This document shows positions 41,996 through 49,965 of a DNA stretch of 64,000 nucleotides, piece by piece. The notes beneath the pieces are model-generated. The model saw only the letters and a program-made list of their open reading frames with translations. It was not told the origin of the DNA and did no database searches. The number at the start of each line of letters is the position of its first letter. Positions within the stretch are counted from its first letter, which is position 1. The DNA is taken from contig JACKBK010000015.1 in the NCBI GenBank assembly GCA_020634555.1, positions 1 through 64,000 on the forward strand, read 5' to 3'. Made by a program: the position numbers and the translations under genes. Source of the stretch: Caldilineae bacterium. Its GTDB lineage: Bacteria; Chloroflexota; Anaerolineae; JAAEKA01.

Positions 41996-42030
41996 AAAGT
42001 TGCCATCTTTTCCGAAAAGATGGCAACTTT
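41996..42030 (+). terminator. Perfect 16-bp hairpin between KAS III-like and hydrolase genes
   Basis: AAAGTTGCCATCTTTT (41996-42011) and AAAAGATGGCAACTTT (42015-42030) pair fully around a 3-nt CCG loop. It would attenuate or stabilise the messenger. An ATG inside the right arm (42020) is in frame with the next gene but is unlikely to be used. Confidence 0.75.
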
Positions 42031-42046
42031 CGAAGGACAAGATACC

Positions 42047-43120
42047 ATGACCATTCCTACGCTACCGGGCATCACGCCCCAAACGATCAGCAGCCGACGC
42101 ATCGCGACGCGCGTGCTCTTCAGCGGTCCGGACGACGGCGCGCCGGTGCTCTTCCTGCACGGCAACGCCTCGTCGGCGACGTGGTGGGAAGAGACGATGC
42201 TCGCCCTACCCGCTGGCTATTGTGGCATTGCCCCTGACCAGCGCGGCTTCGGTGACGCCGATCGCGACAAAACGATCGACGCGACGCGCGGCGCCGGCGA
42301 CTGGGCTGACGACGCTGTGGCGCTGCTGGATGCGTTGGGCATCGAACAGGCGCATTTGGTAGGCAACTCGCTGGGCGGCATGGTGGTCTGGCAACTGCTG
42401 GCCGACGCGCCCGATCGTTTGCTCAGCGTGACGGTGGTCGATCCCGGCTCGCCCTACGGTTTTGGCGGCACCAAGGATGAAGCGGGCACGCCTTGCTACG
42501 CCGACTACGCCGGCTCGGGTGGCGGGCTGATCGGCGCGCCGGTGGTGGAGGCGGTGAAAAGCGGCGACCGCAGCCTGGAAAACCCGTTCGGCTATCGCAG
42601 CGGGCTGCGCCGGTTGGTGTTCAGGCCGCCTTTCGTGCCAGAGCGCGAGGAAGACTTGCTGTCGTCGTCGCTGTCGATCCACATCAGTGAGCAGGGCTTT
42701 CCCGGCGACAAGGTCATGTCACCTAACTGGCCCTTCGTGACGCCAGGCGTCTGGGGCGCAGCCAACGCGCTGTCGCCCAAGTACGTGACCGCGACGGTGG
42801 CGCAGATGATTGCGGCGCAACCGAAACGGAACGTCCTGTGGGTGCGCGGCTGCGACGACCTGAGCGTGTCCGACAACGCGGCGGCGGACATGGCGACGCT
42901 GGGCGCGCTGGGACTGGTGCCGGGCTGGCCGGGTGCGGAAATCTACCCGCCGCAGCCGATGCTGAAGCAGACGCGCGCGGTGCTGGAACGCTACTCCGCG
43001 GCCGGCGGCTCGTTCCGCGAGGTGGTTATCGACGAAGCCGGCCACGTGCCGTTCATCGAAAAGCCGGACGAGTTCAACGTGTTGTTTCACGCGCACCTGG
43101 TGGTGAACGGTAAACGGTAA
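42047..43120 (+). CDS. Alpha/beta hydrolase 1
   Basis: 357 residues. ATG at 42047 with AAGGAC upstream. Oxyanion HGN (VLFLHGNASSATWWEE), nucleophile Ser108 in GNSLGG, His333 in EAGHVPFIEKP; acidic residue probably Asp in RGCDDLS. It is a close paralogue of the hydrolase at 44561 (shared EETMLALPAG, SPYGFGGTKD, GTPCY, PPQPM segments). Possible thioesterase, C-C hydrolase or lactonase. Confidence 0.88.
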   Translation: MTIPTLPGITPQTISSRRIATRVLFSGPDDGAPVLFLHGNASSATWWEETMLALPAGYCGIAPDQRGFGDADRDKTIDATRGAGDWADDAVALLDALGIEQAHLVGNSLGGMVVWQLLADAPDRLLSVTVVDPGSPYGFGGTKDEAGTPCYADYAGSGGGLIGAPVVEAVKSGDRSLENPFGYRSGLRRLVFRPPFVPEREEDLLSSSLSIHISEQGFPGDKVMSPNWPFVTPGVWGAANALSPKYVTATVAQMIAAQPKRNVLWVRGCDDLSVSDNAAADMATLGALGLVPGWPGAEIYPPQPMLKQTRAVLERYSAAGGSFREVVIDEAGHVPFIEKPDEFNVLFHAHLVVNGKR

Positions 43121-43146
43121 ACGGTAAACGGTAAACAGTATTCGGA
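43102..43146. repeat. Family B repeat, left flank of the intact four-helix-bundle gene
   Basis: GGTAAACGGTAAACGGTAAA units beginning within the last codons of the hydrolase. Inverted copy at 43621-43664. Confidence 0.85.
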
Positions 43147-43156
43147 TGTGGTAAAA

Positions 43157-43609
43157 ATGGAAAAGCTATCATACGCCAGGAGCTTTCGTGACCTTTTTGC
43201 TTACCAACAGGCGCGATCTTTGGCAAAGGATATTTTTGAGATCTCGAAGCGGTTTCCTCGGGAAGAGACATACTCCCTTACCGATCAGATTCGGCGTTCA
43301 TCGCGGTCGGTAGGCGCACAAATTGCCGAGGCTTGGGCAAAAAGGCGCTATGAGCGTAGTTTTATCAGCAAGTTGACCGATGCCGATGGTGAGCAGTACG
43401 AAACTCAGCATTGGTTGGAAACGGCTGCTGATTGTGGATACCTCAATGACGCAGAGTTGAGAGACTTACTCGGACGTTGCGAGCGGATCGGCAAACTGCT
43501 GGGAGGGATGATCGACAAGGCAGAGCTGTTCTGTGGCGACCCTAGAACCTCTCTGCGTGAGCCGTCGGCTGAGTATTTCATCGAAGGAAACCTGGACGAC
43601 GAGCTGTAA
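43157..43609 (+). CDS. Four-helix-bundle protein (S23/Avd-like), intact
   Basis: 150 residues. YARSFRDLFAYQQARSLAKDIFEISKRFPREETYSLTDQIRRSSRSVGAQIAEAWAKRRYERSFISKLTDADGE is the consensus of the family (F..L..Y..A..L......S..FP..E.YSLTDQIRRSSRSV..NIAEG). The basic face of helices 2-3 could bind nucleic acid. Strong similarity to the interrupted copy at 37573. Flanked on both sides by inverted family B repeats, unlike the metabolic genes around it. Confidence 0.92.
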   Translation: MEKLSYARSFRDLFAYQQARSLAKDIFEISKRFPREETYSLTDQIRRSSRSVGAQIAEAWAKRRYERSFISKLTDADGEQYETQHWLETAADCGYLNDAELRDLLGRCERIGKLLGGMIDKAELFCGDPRTSLREPSAEYFIEGNLDDEL

Positions 43610-43620
43610 TCCAGGCTTTG

Positions 43621-43664
43621 TTCCGTTAACCGTTTACCGTTTACCGTTCACCGATTACCGATCT
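43621..43664. repeat. Family B repeat, right flank of the intact four-helix-bundle gene
   Basis: TTCCGTTAACCGTTTACCGT, TTACCGTTCACCGATTACCG units, ending 2 nt before the next ATG. Confidence 0.85.
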
Positions 43665-43666
43665 CC

Positions 43667-44533
43667 ATGGCAACCAAACAACTTGTAACTCCAGACCGCA
43701 GCGGCTATCTGGCCGTCGAAGATGGCGAGCGCCGCGTGTATTGGGAATATTTCGGCCACGGCGACCGCGAGGTGGTGGTGATGCTCAACGGCGTTGCCAT
43801 GTCCACCCGCGGCTGGTATCGCAATCTTCCTGAATTGCAACCCGACTACGACGTGCTGCTCTACGATTATCTCGGTCAGGGCCGGTCGTCGCAGGAGGAC
43901 GAGCCGTACTTTATCGACCACTTTGCGGGCTACCTGGTGCAGATCATGGACGAGCTGGGCATCGAGCGTGTCCATCCGGTGGGTGTCTCGTACGGCGGGT
44001 TCATCGCGGCGGAGCTGGGCCGGCTGTTCGGCGACCGGCTGCACACGCTGACTCTGTCGGGCATCCTGCTGACCCGCGAGACCCAGTTTTCGATGTACCA
44101 GGACCTGTCGCTCAAGTTCTACACGTCGCCCGATCCGGCTTTCGAGATCTACACCTACTACATGTATGAGAAGATATTCGGCGAAGCTTTTTGCAAACTT
44201 ATCTACGGCGACAAGATGGAGCGGATGCGCACGGGGTTCTTCAACGACTACCACGGCAAGGAGTATTGCCTGATACGGCTGACTGAGGCGCAGAACCCGT
44301 TCTTCGCGCGCATCGACCAGGAGCCGAACCCGTACCGCATCGTCACCACACCGACGCTGATCCTGACCGGCGACGAGGACCGCGCGATCCCGCCCTGGCA
44401 GCAAGCCAAGCTGCTGGACATCCTGCCCAACGCGCGCCAGATCGTCCTGCCGGGCAGCGGTCATATGACCTACATGGAACGGCCGGACATCTTCTGGCCG
44501 GCAGTGAGGGCGTTCTTTGAGGCAAAGGTGTAG
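43667..44533 (+). CDS. Alpha/beta hydrolase 2
   Basis: 288 residues. Nucleophile Ser108 in GVSYGG, Asp in TGDEDRAIP, His in GSGHMTYMERP. The N-terminal strand YWEYFGHGDREVVVMLNGVAMSTRGWYRNL has Asn-Gly in place of the usual His-Gly, and the hydrolase at 49953 has SNGVLMST in the same place; the two form a second paralogous pair. Leader is a repeat without Shine-Dalgarno. Confidence 0.87.
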   Translation: MATKQLVTPDRSGYLAVEDGERRVYWEYFGHGDREVVVMLNGVAMSTRGWYRNLPELQPDYDVLLYDYLGQGRSSQEDEPYFIDHFAGYLVQIMDELGIERVHPVGVSYGGFIAAELGRLFGDRLHTLTLSGILLTRETQFSMYQDLSLKFYTSPDPAFEIYTYYMYEKIFGEAFCKLIYGDKMERMRTGFFNDYHGKEYCLIRLTEAQNPFFARIDQEPNPYRIVTTPTLILTGDEDRAIPPWQQAKLLDILPNARQIVLPGSGHMTYMERPDIFWPAVRAFFEAKV

Positions 44534-44560
44534 AAAGAGTATTCTGAGGAGCTTACGGTG

Positions 44561-45625
44561 ATGAATCCAATTACACCTCTTGACGGCATCGCATCCCAGA
44601 TGATCCAGACCGGCCGGCTGAACACCCACGTGTTGACCAGCGGCCCGGACGACGGTGTGCCGGTGGTGTTTCTGCACGGCAACTTTTCGGCCGCGACCTA
44701 CTGGGAAGAGACGATGCTCGCTTTGCCGGCCGGTTTCCGCGGCATCGCTCCGGACCTGCGCGGCTATGGCTGGACCGAGGACAAGCTGATCGACGCGACG
44801 CGCGGCATGCGCGATTGGGTGGATGACCTGGCGGCGCTGTTCGAGGCGATGGCCATCAATCAGGCGCATTTGGTGGGCTGGTCGCTGGGCGGCGGCGTGG
44901 TGTTCCGCTTCATCGCCGATCACCCGCAGAAGGTCCTGTCGGCGACGCTGGTCGCGCCGGTGTCGCCCTATGGGTTCGGCGGCACCAAGGATGCGCAGGG
45001 CACGCCGTGTTATCCTGACTTCGCCGGCTCCGGCGGCGGCACGGTCAACCCGGAGTTCGTCAAACGCATCATCGCCGGCGACCGCAGCGACGAGGATCCC
45101 AACTCGCCGCGCAACGTCATCAACGCGTTCTACTACAAGGCGCCTTTCCGGGCCGCGCGCGAGGAGGACTTCCTGACCGCCGCGCTGGCCGAGAAGATGG
45201 GCGACCAACGCTACCCCGGCGACATGACCGCATCAGAGAACTGGCCCAACGTCGCACCCGGCCAGTGGGGTCCCATCAACGCCGGCTCGCCCAAGTACGT
45301 GGCGGGCGACGCCGAAGCGTTGATCGCGGTGCAACCCAAGCCGCCGATTCTGTGGATCCACGGCAGCGACGACATGATCGTCGGCGATATGTCGTTCTTC
45401 GATTTCGGCACGCTGGCCAAGCTGGGCTACGTGCCCGGCGGCCCCGGCGAGGACATCTTCCCACCACAGCCCATGATTGGTCAAACCCGCGCCGTGCTGG
45501 ACCAGTACGCCACGGCCGGCGGGCAGTACCGGGAAGTCATCGTCCAGGACGCCGCCCACGGCCCGCACATCGAGAAGCCGGCGGAGTTCAACGCGGCGTT
45601 TCATGGGCTGCTGCGCGGCTGGTAA
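44561..45625 (+). CDS. Alpha/beta hydrolase 3
   Basis: 354 residues from the ATG at 44561 (GAGGAG 9 nt upstream; GTG at 44558 is an alternative). HGN oxyanion, Ser108 in GWSLGG, His in DAAHGPHIEKP. Paralogue of hydrolase 1 along its whole length; the identical Ser108 numbering supports both start choices. Follows hydrolase 2 by 27 nt. Confidence 0.87.
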   Translation: MNPITPLDGIASQMIQTGRLNTHVLTSGPDDGVPVVFLHGNFSAATYWEETMLALPAGFRGIAPDLRGYGWTEDKLIDATRGMRDWVDDLAALFEAMAINQAHLVGWSLGGGVVFRFIADHPQKVLSATLVAPVSPYGFGGTKDAQGTPCYPDFAGSGGGTVNPEFVKRIIAGDRSDEDPNSPRNVINAFYYKAPFRAAREEDFLTAALAEKMGDQRYPGDMTASENWPNVAPGQWGPINAGSPKYVAGDAEALIAVQPKPPILWIHGSDDMIVGDMSFFDFGTLAKLGYVPGGPGEDIFPPQPMIGQTRAVLDQYATAGGQYREVIVQDAAHGPHIEKPAEFNAAFHGLLRGW

Positions 45626-45745
45626 TCGGTGATCGGTAAACGGTAAACGGTGATCGGAAACGTAGCGAATTCTTTGAACCGATTACCGATTACGGATCAC
45701 GGATCACGGATCACCGATTACCGTTCACCGATCACCTTCAGGAGC
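45623..45745. repeat. Family B inverted tandem repeats
   Basis: TAATCGGTGATCGGTAAACG units (45623-45660) face ACCGATTACCGATTACGGAT, CACGGATCACCGATTACCG units (45677-45735). No four-helix-bundle gene here. Confidence 0.85.
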
Positions 45746-45748
45746 ACT

Positions 45749-47302
45749 ATGTACATCGGAGACTACCTCGGACGACGTGAGATCTACTCACCAGACAAGC
45801 TGGCGATTATCGACGCGGGCAAGCAGCCGGAGCTGCGGCTGACCTGGCGTCAGTGGAACCGGCGCGTCAACCGGTTGGCCAACTGGCTGCACGATGTGGC
45901 CGGTGTTGGCAAGGGCGATCGGGTCGCCATCCTGGCGCGCGACGGCATTGAGCACCTGGATCTGCTCTACTCCTGCGGCAAGCTGGGCGCGATCAGCACG
46001 CCGCTCAACTGGCGGCTGCATCCGGTTGAGCTGGCCGGCCTGATCGAACTGACGACGCCCAAGGCGCTGCTTTTCGGCGACGACTTCCGCGACACGGTGG
46101 CGCAGGTCCAGGTAACCATTCAACAACTCAACAATTCACCAATTAACCATTACCTGCACCTCGACGGCCCCGGCCTTCCATCCAGCCAGGACTACCAATC
46201 TACCATCGACCAATCTACCGATCTACCCGTCACTTGCGAGACGCTGACCGAGGAAGACATCGCCTGCCTGCTGTTCACCGGCGGTACCACCGGTCTGCCC
46301 AAGGGTGCGCAGATCAGCCACCGCCAGATCTGCTGGAACGTGCTCAACACGGTGATCCACGACCTGAATCACGATGACATCTACCTGTGCGTGTTCCCGC
46401 TGTTCCATGCCGGCGGGCTGTTCGCCTACATGTCGTCGCAGGTCGTCTTTGGCAATACCAGCGTGCTGACACGCCAGTTCGACCCTGCTCAGGTGCTGGA
46501 TCTGATCGAACGCGAGGGCGTGACGGTGTTTGCCGCCGTGCCGACCATGTACCAGATGCTGACCCAGGCGCCCAACTGGGCGACGGCCGATCTGAGCAGC
46601 CTGCGCTTCTGCACCAGCGGCGGCGCACCGCTGCCCGTGCCGCTGGTCGAGCAGTACACGCGCGAGAAGGGCATCCGCTTCAAGCAAGGGTTTGGCATGA
46701 CCGAGTACGGCCCCGGTCTGTTTGCTCTACCACCGGAGGATGCGATCCGCAAGGCGGGCAGCATCGGCCGGCCCAACTTCTTCATCGACGTGCGCGTGGT
46801 GGATGACGACAACCGGCCGCTGGGGCCGAACGAGGTTGGTGAGTTGTTGTTGAAAGGTCCCAGCGGATCGTCGGGCTACTGGCAGAACCCACAGGCGTCG
46901 GCCGCGGCCATCGACGACGACGGCTGGTTCCACACCGGCGACCTGGTGTACCACGACGACGAGTGGTACTTTTACGTGGTCGATCGCAAGAAAGATATGT
47001 TCATCTCCGGCGGCGAGAACGTCTACCCGGTGGAGATCGAGCAGGTGTTGTACCGGCATCCGGCGGTCGCCATGTGCGCGGTGATCGGCGTGCCTGATCC
47101 GCGCTGGGGCGAGGTTGGTCTGGCGTGCGTGGTGCTGAAGCCGGGCATGACCGCGACCGAGGACGAGCTGATCGCGCACATGCAGGCCAACCTGGCGCGC
47201 TACAAGGTGCCGAGGAGCGTCCACTTCCTGCCCGAGCTGCCGATCTCGGCCGCCGGCAAGATCCTGAAGCGCGAGCTGCGCGAGCAGTACGTGGAAGGGT
47301 AA
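45749..47302 (+). CDS. AMP-dependent acyl-CoA ligase 2, with in-frame repeat inserts
   Basis: 517 residues. AGGAG precedes the ATG at 45749. Motifs: FTGGTTGLPKGAQ (P-loop), FHAGG, GAPLPVPLV, QGFGMTEYG, GWFHTGD, DRKKDMFISGGENVYPVE, and the catalytic Lys in AAGKILKREL. Two low-complexity stretches (residues about 120-132, TIQQLNNSPINH, and 147-162, YQSTIDQSTD) are coded by DNA resembling the AT-richer intergenic repeats. They fall before the P-loop in a loop-rich part. Confidence 0.92.
   Translation: MYIGDYLGRREIYSPDKLAIIDAGKQPELRLTWRQWNRRVNRLANWLHDVAGVGKGDRVAILARDGIEHLDLLYSCGKLGAISTPLNWRLHPVELAGLIELTTPKALLFGDDFRDTVAQVQVTIQQLNNSPINHYLHLDGPGLPSSQDYQSTIDQSTDLPVTCETLTEEDIACLLFTGGTTGLPKGAQISHRQICWNVLNTVIHDLNHDDIYLCVFPLFHAGGLFAYMSSQVVFGNTSVLTRQFDPAQVLDLIEREGVTVFAAVPTMYQMLTQAPNWATADLSSLRFCTSGGAPLPVPLVEQYTREKGIRFKQGFGMTEYGPGLFALPPEDAIRKAGSIGRPNFFIDVRVVDDDNRPLGPNEVGELLLKGPSGSSGYWQNPQASAAAIDDDGWFHTGDLVYHDDEWYFYVVDRKKDMFISGGENVYPVEIEQVLYRHPAVAMCAVIGVPDPRWGEVGLACVVLKPGMTATEDELIAHMQANLARYKVPRSVHFLPELPISAAGKILKRELREQYVEG
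46108..46235. repeat. Repeat-like tracts inside ligase 2
   Basis: CCATTCAACAACTCAACAAT with TTCACCAATTAACCATTACC (46116-46155) and ACCAATCTACCATCGACCAA with TCTACCGATCTACC (46193-46227). The pattern CCAATyTAsC recurs in the intergenic tract near 50870. Confidence 0.6.
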
Positions 47303-47380
47303 CAGGCAGGCCGAAAAGGAAAGATGGGAAAAGAGGGAAACCGGGGCGTTGCCCGGTTGCTCTCATCCCGACAAGGATAC

Positions 47381-48649
47381 ATGACAATGACCCAAAGAAA
47401 ACTCGGCCGCGGCGTGGCAGTCGTCGGGGCCGGCATGAGCCAGTTTGGAGCCTTTCCTCAGAAAGCCACGCGCGATCTGTTCGTCGAGGCCTTTCGCGAG
47501 ATGCGCGGATCCGTGGACAAGGGACTGGACCCACGCGATATTGAGGCGCTGTTCATCGGCAACTACAGCAGCGACCTGTTCGAGCATCAGGGCCACACCG
47601 CGCCGATCATGGCCGACTGGGTAGGGCTGACGCCGCGGCCGGCTGTGCGTGTCGAGGACGCCTGCGCCAGCAGTGGCGTCGCGCTGCGGCAGGGTATCAT
47701 GGCTGTGGCGTCGGGGCTGCACGATGTAGTGCTGGTGGGCGGCATCGAGAAGATGAGCAACCTGCCGACGGCTGAAGTGACCGATACCCTGGCTACGGCC
47801 GGCGATGTACTCTACGAGATACCGGCCGGCTTCACATTCCCCGGCTTCTACGGCGCCATCGCCTCGGCTTACATGGCGCGCTACGGCGCGACGCCTGAGG
47901 CGTTGATGCGCGTCGGCATCAAGAACCACGAGAACGGCGCGCTGAACAGCAAGGCGCAGTTCAACGTCTCTATCGGCGGCATCATGCAGGCGCGCCGGGC
48001 CAGCGCGGCCAAGAAGGGCCGTCCGGTGCCCCAGTGGTCCGACGAGATGACGTTTATGAAGGACGACGTCTACAACCCGATGATCGCCTGGCCGCTGCGG
48101 CTGTTCGACTGCTCGCCCATCACCGACGGCGCGGCAGCGCTGCTGCTGGTGTCCGAGGACCTGGCCAGCAGCTTCAGCAACATGCCGATAGCGATCGTCG
48201 GCGCCGGGCAGGCCAGCGACCGCGCGCTGCCCGACCGTACAGAGCTGACCAGCATCGGCGCGGCGCGCAACGCCAGCCAACAGGCCTACCAGATGGCCGG
48301 CGTGACTCCGCAGGACGTGAAGATTGCAGAGGTACACGACTGCTTCACCATAGCCGAGATCGTCGCCACCGAGGACCTGGGGTTTTTCGAGCCGGGCCAG
48401 GGTTTCGTGGCGGCCGAGGAAGGGTTGACGGCGCGCAACGGGCTGCGGCCGGTCAACACGTCGGGCGGCTTGAAGTCGAAAGGCCATCCGGTGGGCGCAT
48501 CGGGCGCGGCGCAGGTGATCGAGGTCTGGAAGCAGATGCGCGGCGAAGCCGGCGCGCGCCAGGTCGATCGCGATGTGGACGTCGCCCTGACCCACAACGT
48601 CGGCGGCACGGGGCAGACCTGCGTCGTCCACATCTACGAGCGGCGGTAG
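47381..48649 (+). CDS. SCP2-type thiolase / acetyl-CoA acetyltransferase
   Basis: 422 residues. Cys95 in EDACASSGVAL (acyl-Cys), HDCF and SGGLKSKGHPVGASGAAQ (His/Cys base region), HNVGGTGQTCVVH near the end. The layout is that of thiolases that need a DUF35 OB-fold partner, and that partner is the next gene. Likely releases acetyl- or propionyl-CoA from 3-ketoacyl-CoA. Start at 47381 with AAGGA upstream. A purine-rich tract precedes it (47303-47335). Confidence 0.92.
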   Translation: MTMTQRKLGRGVAVVGAGMSQFGAFPQKATRDLFVEAFREMRGSVDKGLDPRDIEALFIGNYSSDLFEHQGHTAPIMADWVGLTPRPAVRVEDACASSGVALRQGIMAVASGLHDVVLVGGIEKMSNLPTAEVTDTLATAGDVLYEIPAGFTFPGFYGAIASAYMARYGATPEALMRVGIKNHENGALNSKAQFNVSIGGIMQARRASAAKKGRPVPQWSDEMTFMKDDVYNPMIAWPLRLFDCSPITDGAAALLLVSEDLASSFSNMPIAIVGAGQASDRALPDRTELTSIGAARNASQQAYQMAGVTPQDVKIAEVHDCFTIAEIVATEDLGFFEPGQGFVAAEEGLTARNGLRPVNTSGGLKSKGHPVGASGAAQVIEVWKQMRGEAGARQVDRDVDVALTHNVGGTGQTCVVHIYERR

Positions 48650-48735
48650 ATCGGTAATCGGTAATCGGTAAACGGTGAACGGTTATGATTTGCTACCGAT
48701 TACCGCTCACCGATTACCGTTTACTGATAGACCAG
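48650..48735. repeat. Family B inverted tandem repeats
   Basis: TCGGTAATCGGTAATCGGTA (48651-48682) faces TACCGATTACCGCTCACCGA (48695-48727). Confidence 0.85.
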
Positions 48736-48744
48736 GGAGCAACA

Positions 48745-49164
48745 ATGGCAACCGAAAGTTTTACCTACGCCGATTTCACGGGCTGGCTGGCCGAGCACAA
48801 GTTGATGGGCGCGCGCTGCCAGTCGTGCGGTGCGCTCTACGCCGAGGCGCGGCCGATGTGCCCCGACTGTTTCAGCGACGACATGGCTTGGGAGCAGCTA
48901 TCTGGCCACGGCAAGCTGGCAGCGTTCACCACGGTCTACATCGCACCAACTGCGATGATCGAAGCAGGCTACGGCCGCGAGAATCCCTACGTGACCGGCA
49001 TCGTCGCACTGGACGAGGGACCGTCGATCAGCGGGCAGGTCGTGGGTGTCGATGTAAAGGACGCCAGACAGGTTGCAGTCGGCATGCCGCTGCAGGCCAC
49101 CTTCTTGACCCGCGGCGAGGGCGACGCCCAGCGAACCTTCCTGGCCTTCGAGCCTGCGGACTGA
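48745..49164 (+). CDS. DUF35 Zn-ribbon / OB-fold acyl-CoA-binding partner of the thiolase
   Basis: 139 residues. ATG at 48745 after GGGAGC. Zinc ribbon CQSCG (24-28) and CPDC (39-42), then the OB-fold from about 55 with GKLAAFTTVYIAP and NPYVTGIVALDEGP. In characterised complexes DUF35 proteins form a channel that hands CoA esters to the thiolase. Gene order thiolase-DUF35 is the usual one. Confidence 0.92.
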   Translation: MATESFTYADFTGWLAEHKLMGARCQSCGALYAEARPMCPDCFSDDMAWEQLSGHGKLAAFTTVYIAPTAMIEAGYGRENPYVTGIVALDEGPSISGQVVGVDVKDARQVAVGMPLQATFLTRGEGDAQRTFLAFEPAD

Positions 49165-49176
49165 ATTGTAAACCCT

Positions 49177-49965
49177 ATGATCCTGCTGGACATCGACCCG
49201 CCGCTGGCGACGGTCACACTCAACCGGCCCGAGCGCCACAACAGCCTGGTTCCTGAGCTATTGGAACAGCTTCTGGCCGGGCTGGCTGAGGTGGCGACGC
49301 GGCCGGAGGTGCGGATCCTGGTCCTGCAGGCCAACGGCCGCAGCTTTTCCACCGGCGGCGATCTGGGCGGCTTTGTGGAGCACCTGGACGACCTGGAACG
49401 ATATGCCGAACGGCTGGTCGGACTGCTGAACGAGACAATCGTCGCGTTGATCGACCTGCCGGTGCCGGTGGTGGCAGCCGTTCACGGCATTGTCACCGGC
49501 GGCTCGCTGGGATTGGTGCTGGCGTCGGACGTGGTTCTGATGACGCCGCAAGCCAGCTTGACCCCGTTCTACAGCGTGGTCGGTTTCAGCCCGGATGGCG
49601 GCTGGTCGGCGTTGCTGCCCGATGTGATCGGCCGGAAGCGGGCAGCCGGCCTGCTGCTGACCAACGGCACAGTCACCGCCGAACAGGCGGTCGCCTGGGG
49701 GCTGGCCAGCCGGCTGGTTTCCGCCGATGCTCTGTACGACGAGGCGCGTGCCACTGCATTGACCATCGCAGCGATGCAGCCCGGCGCGGTGCGGGCCATC
49801 AAGCGCCGACTGTGGGCTGATGTCCCCGTCGCGCAGCGGCTGGAGGCGGAGCGGCGGTCGTTCGTCGACCAGATTGTGACGACTGAAGCGCGAGCCGGTA
49901 TGGCTGCGTTTCTGGACGGCCTGCGCAGCAACGGATCGCGGAGGACAGAGCCATGGCCCGCCTGA
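49177..49965 (+). CDS. Crotonase-superfamily enzyme lacking both hydratase glutamates
   Basis: 262 residues. Oxyanion-hole motifs are intact (GRSFSTGGDLGGF; GIVTGGSLGLVLASDV). The two hydratase glutamates are absent: GGSLGL where hydratases have GGCEL, and TPFYSVVGFSPDGG where they have PEI. The PDGG motif recalls the PaaG/isomerase group with an Asp base, so a double-bond isomerase or a ring-cleaving/hydrolytic crotonase fits better than enoyl-CoA hydratase. Overlaps the next gene by 13 nt. Confidence 0.85.
   Translation: MILLDIDPPLATVTLNRPERHNSLVPELLEQLLAGLAEVATRPEVRILVLQANGRSFSTGGDLGGFVEHLDDLERYAERLVGLLNETIVALIDLPVPVVAAVHGIVTGGSLGLVLASDVVLMTPQASLTPFYSVVGFSPDGGWSALLPDVIGRKRAAGLLLTNGTVTAEQAVAWGLASRLVSADALYDEARATALTIAAMQPGAVRAIKRRLWADVPVAQRLEAERRSFVDQIVTTEARAGMAAFLDGLRSNGSRRTEPWPA

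Noticed and set aside
37573..43609. Four-helix-bundle genes as Avd of a diversity-generating retroelement
   Set aside because: No reverse transcriptase, no template/variable repeat pair and no C-type lectin target gene in the window.
43655..45208. 517-codon open frame antisense to hydrolases 2 and 3
   Set aside because: Covers two real hydrolase genes and is Arg/His/Gln-rich, as expected for an antisense shadow.
37505..48735. Spaced short repeats considered as CRISPR arrays
   Set aside because: Units are about 7-8 nt, tandem without unique spacers, arranged as inverted pairs, and no cas gene is present.
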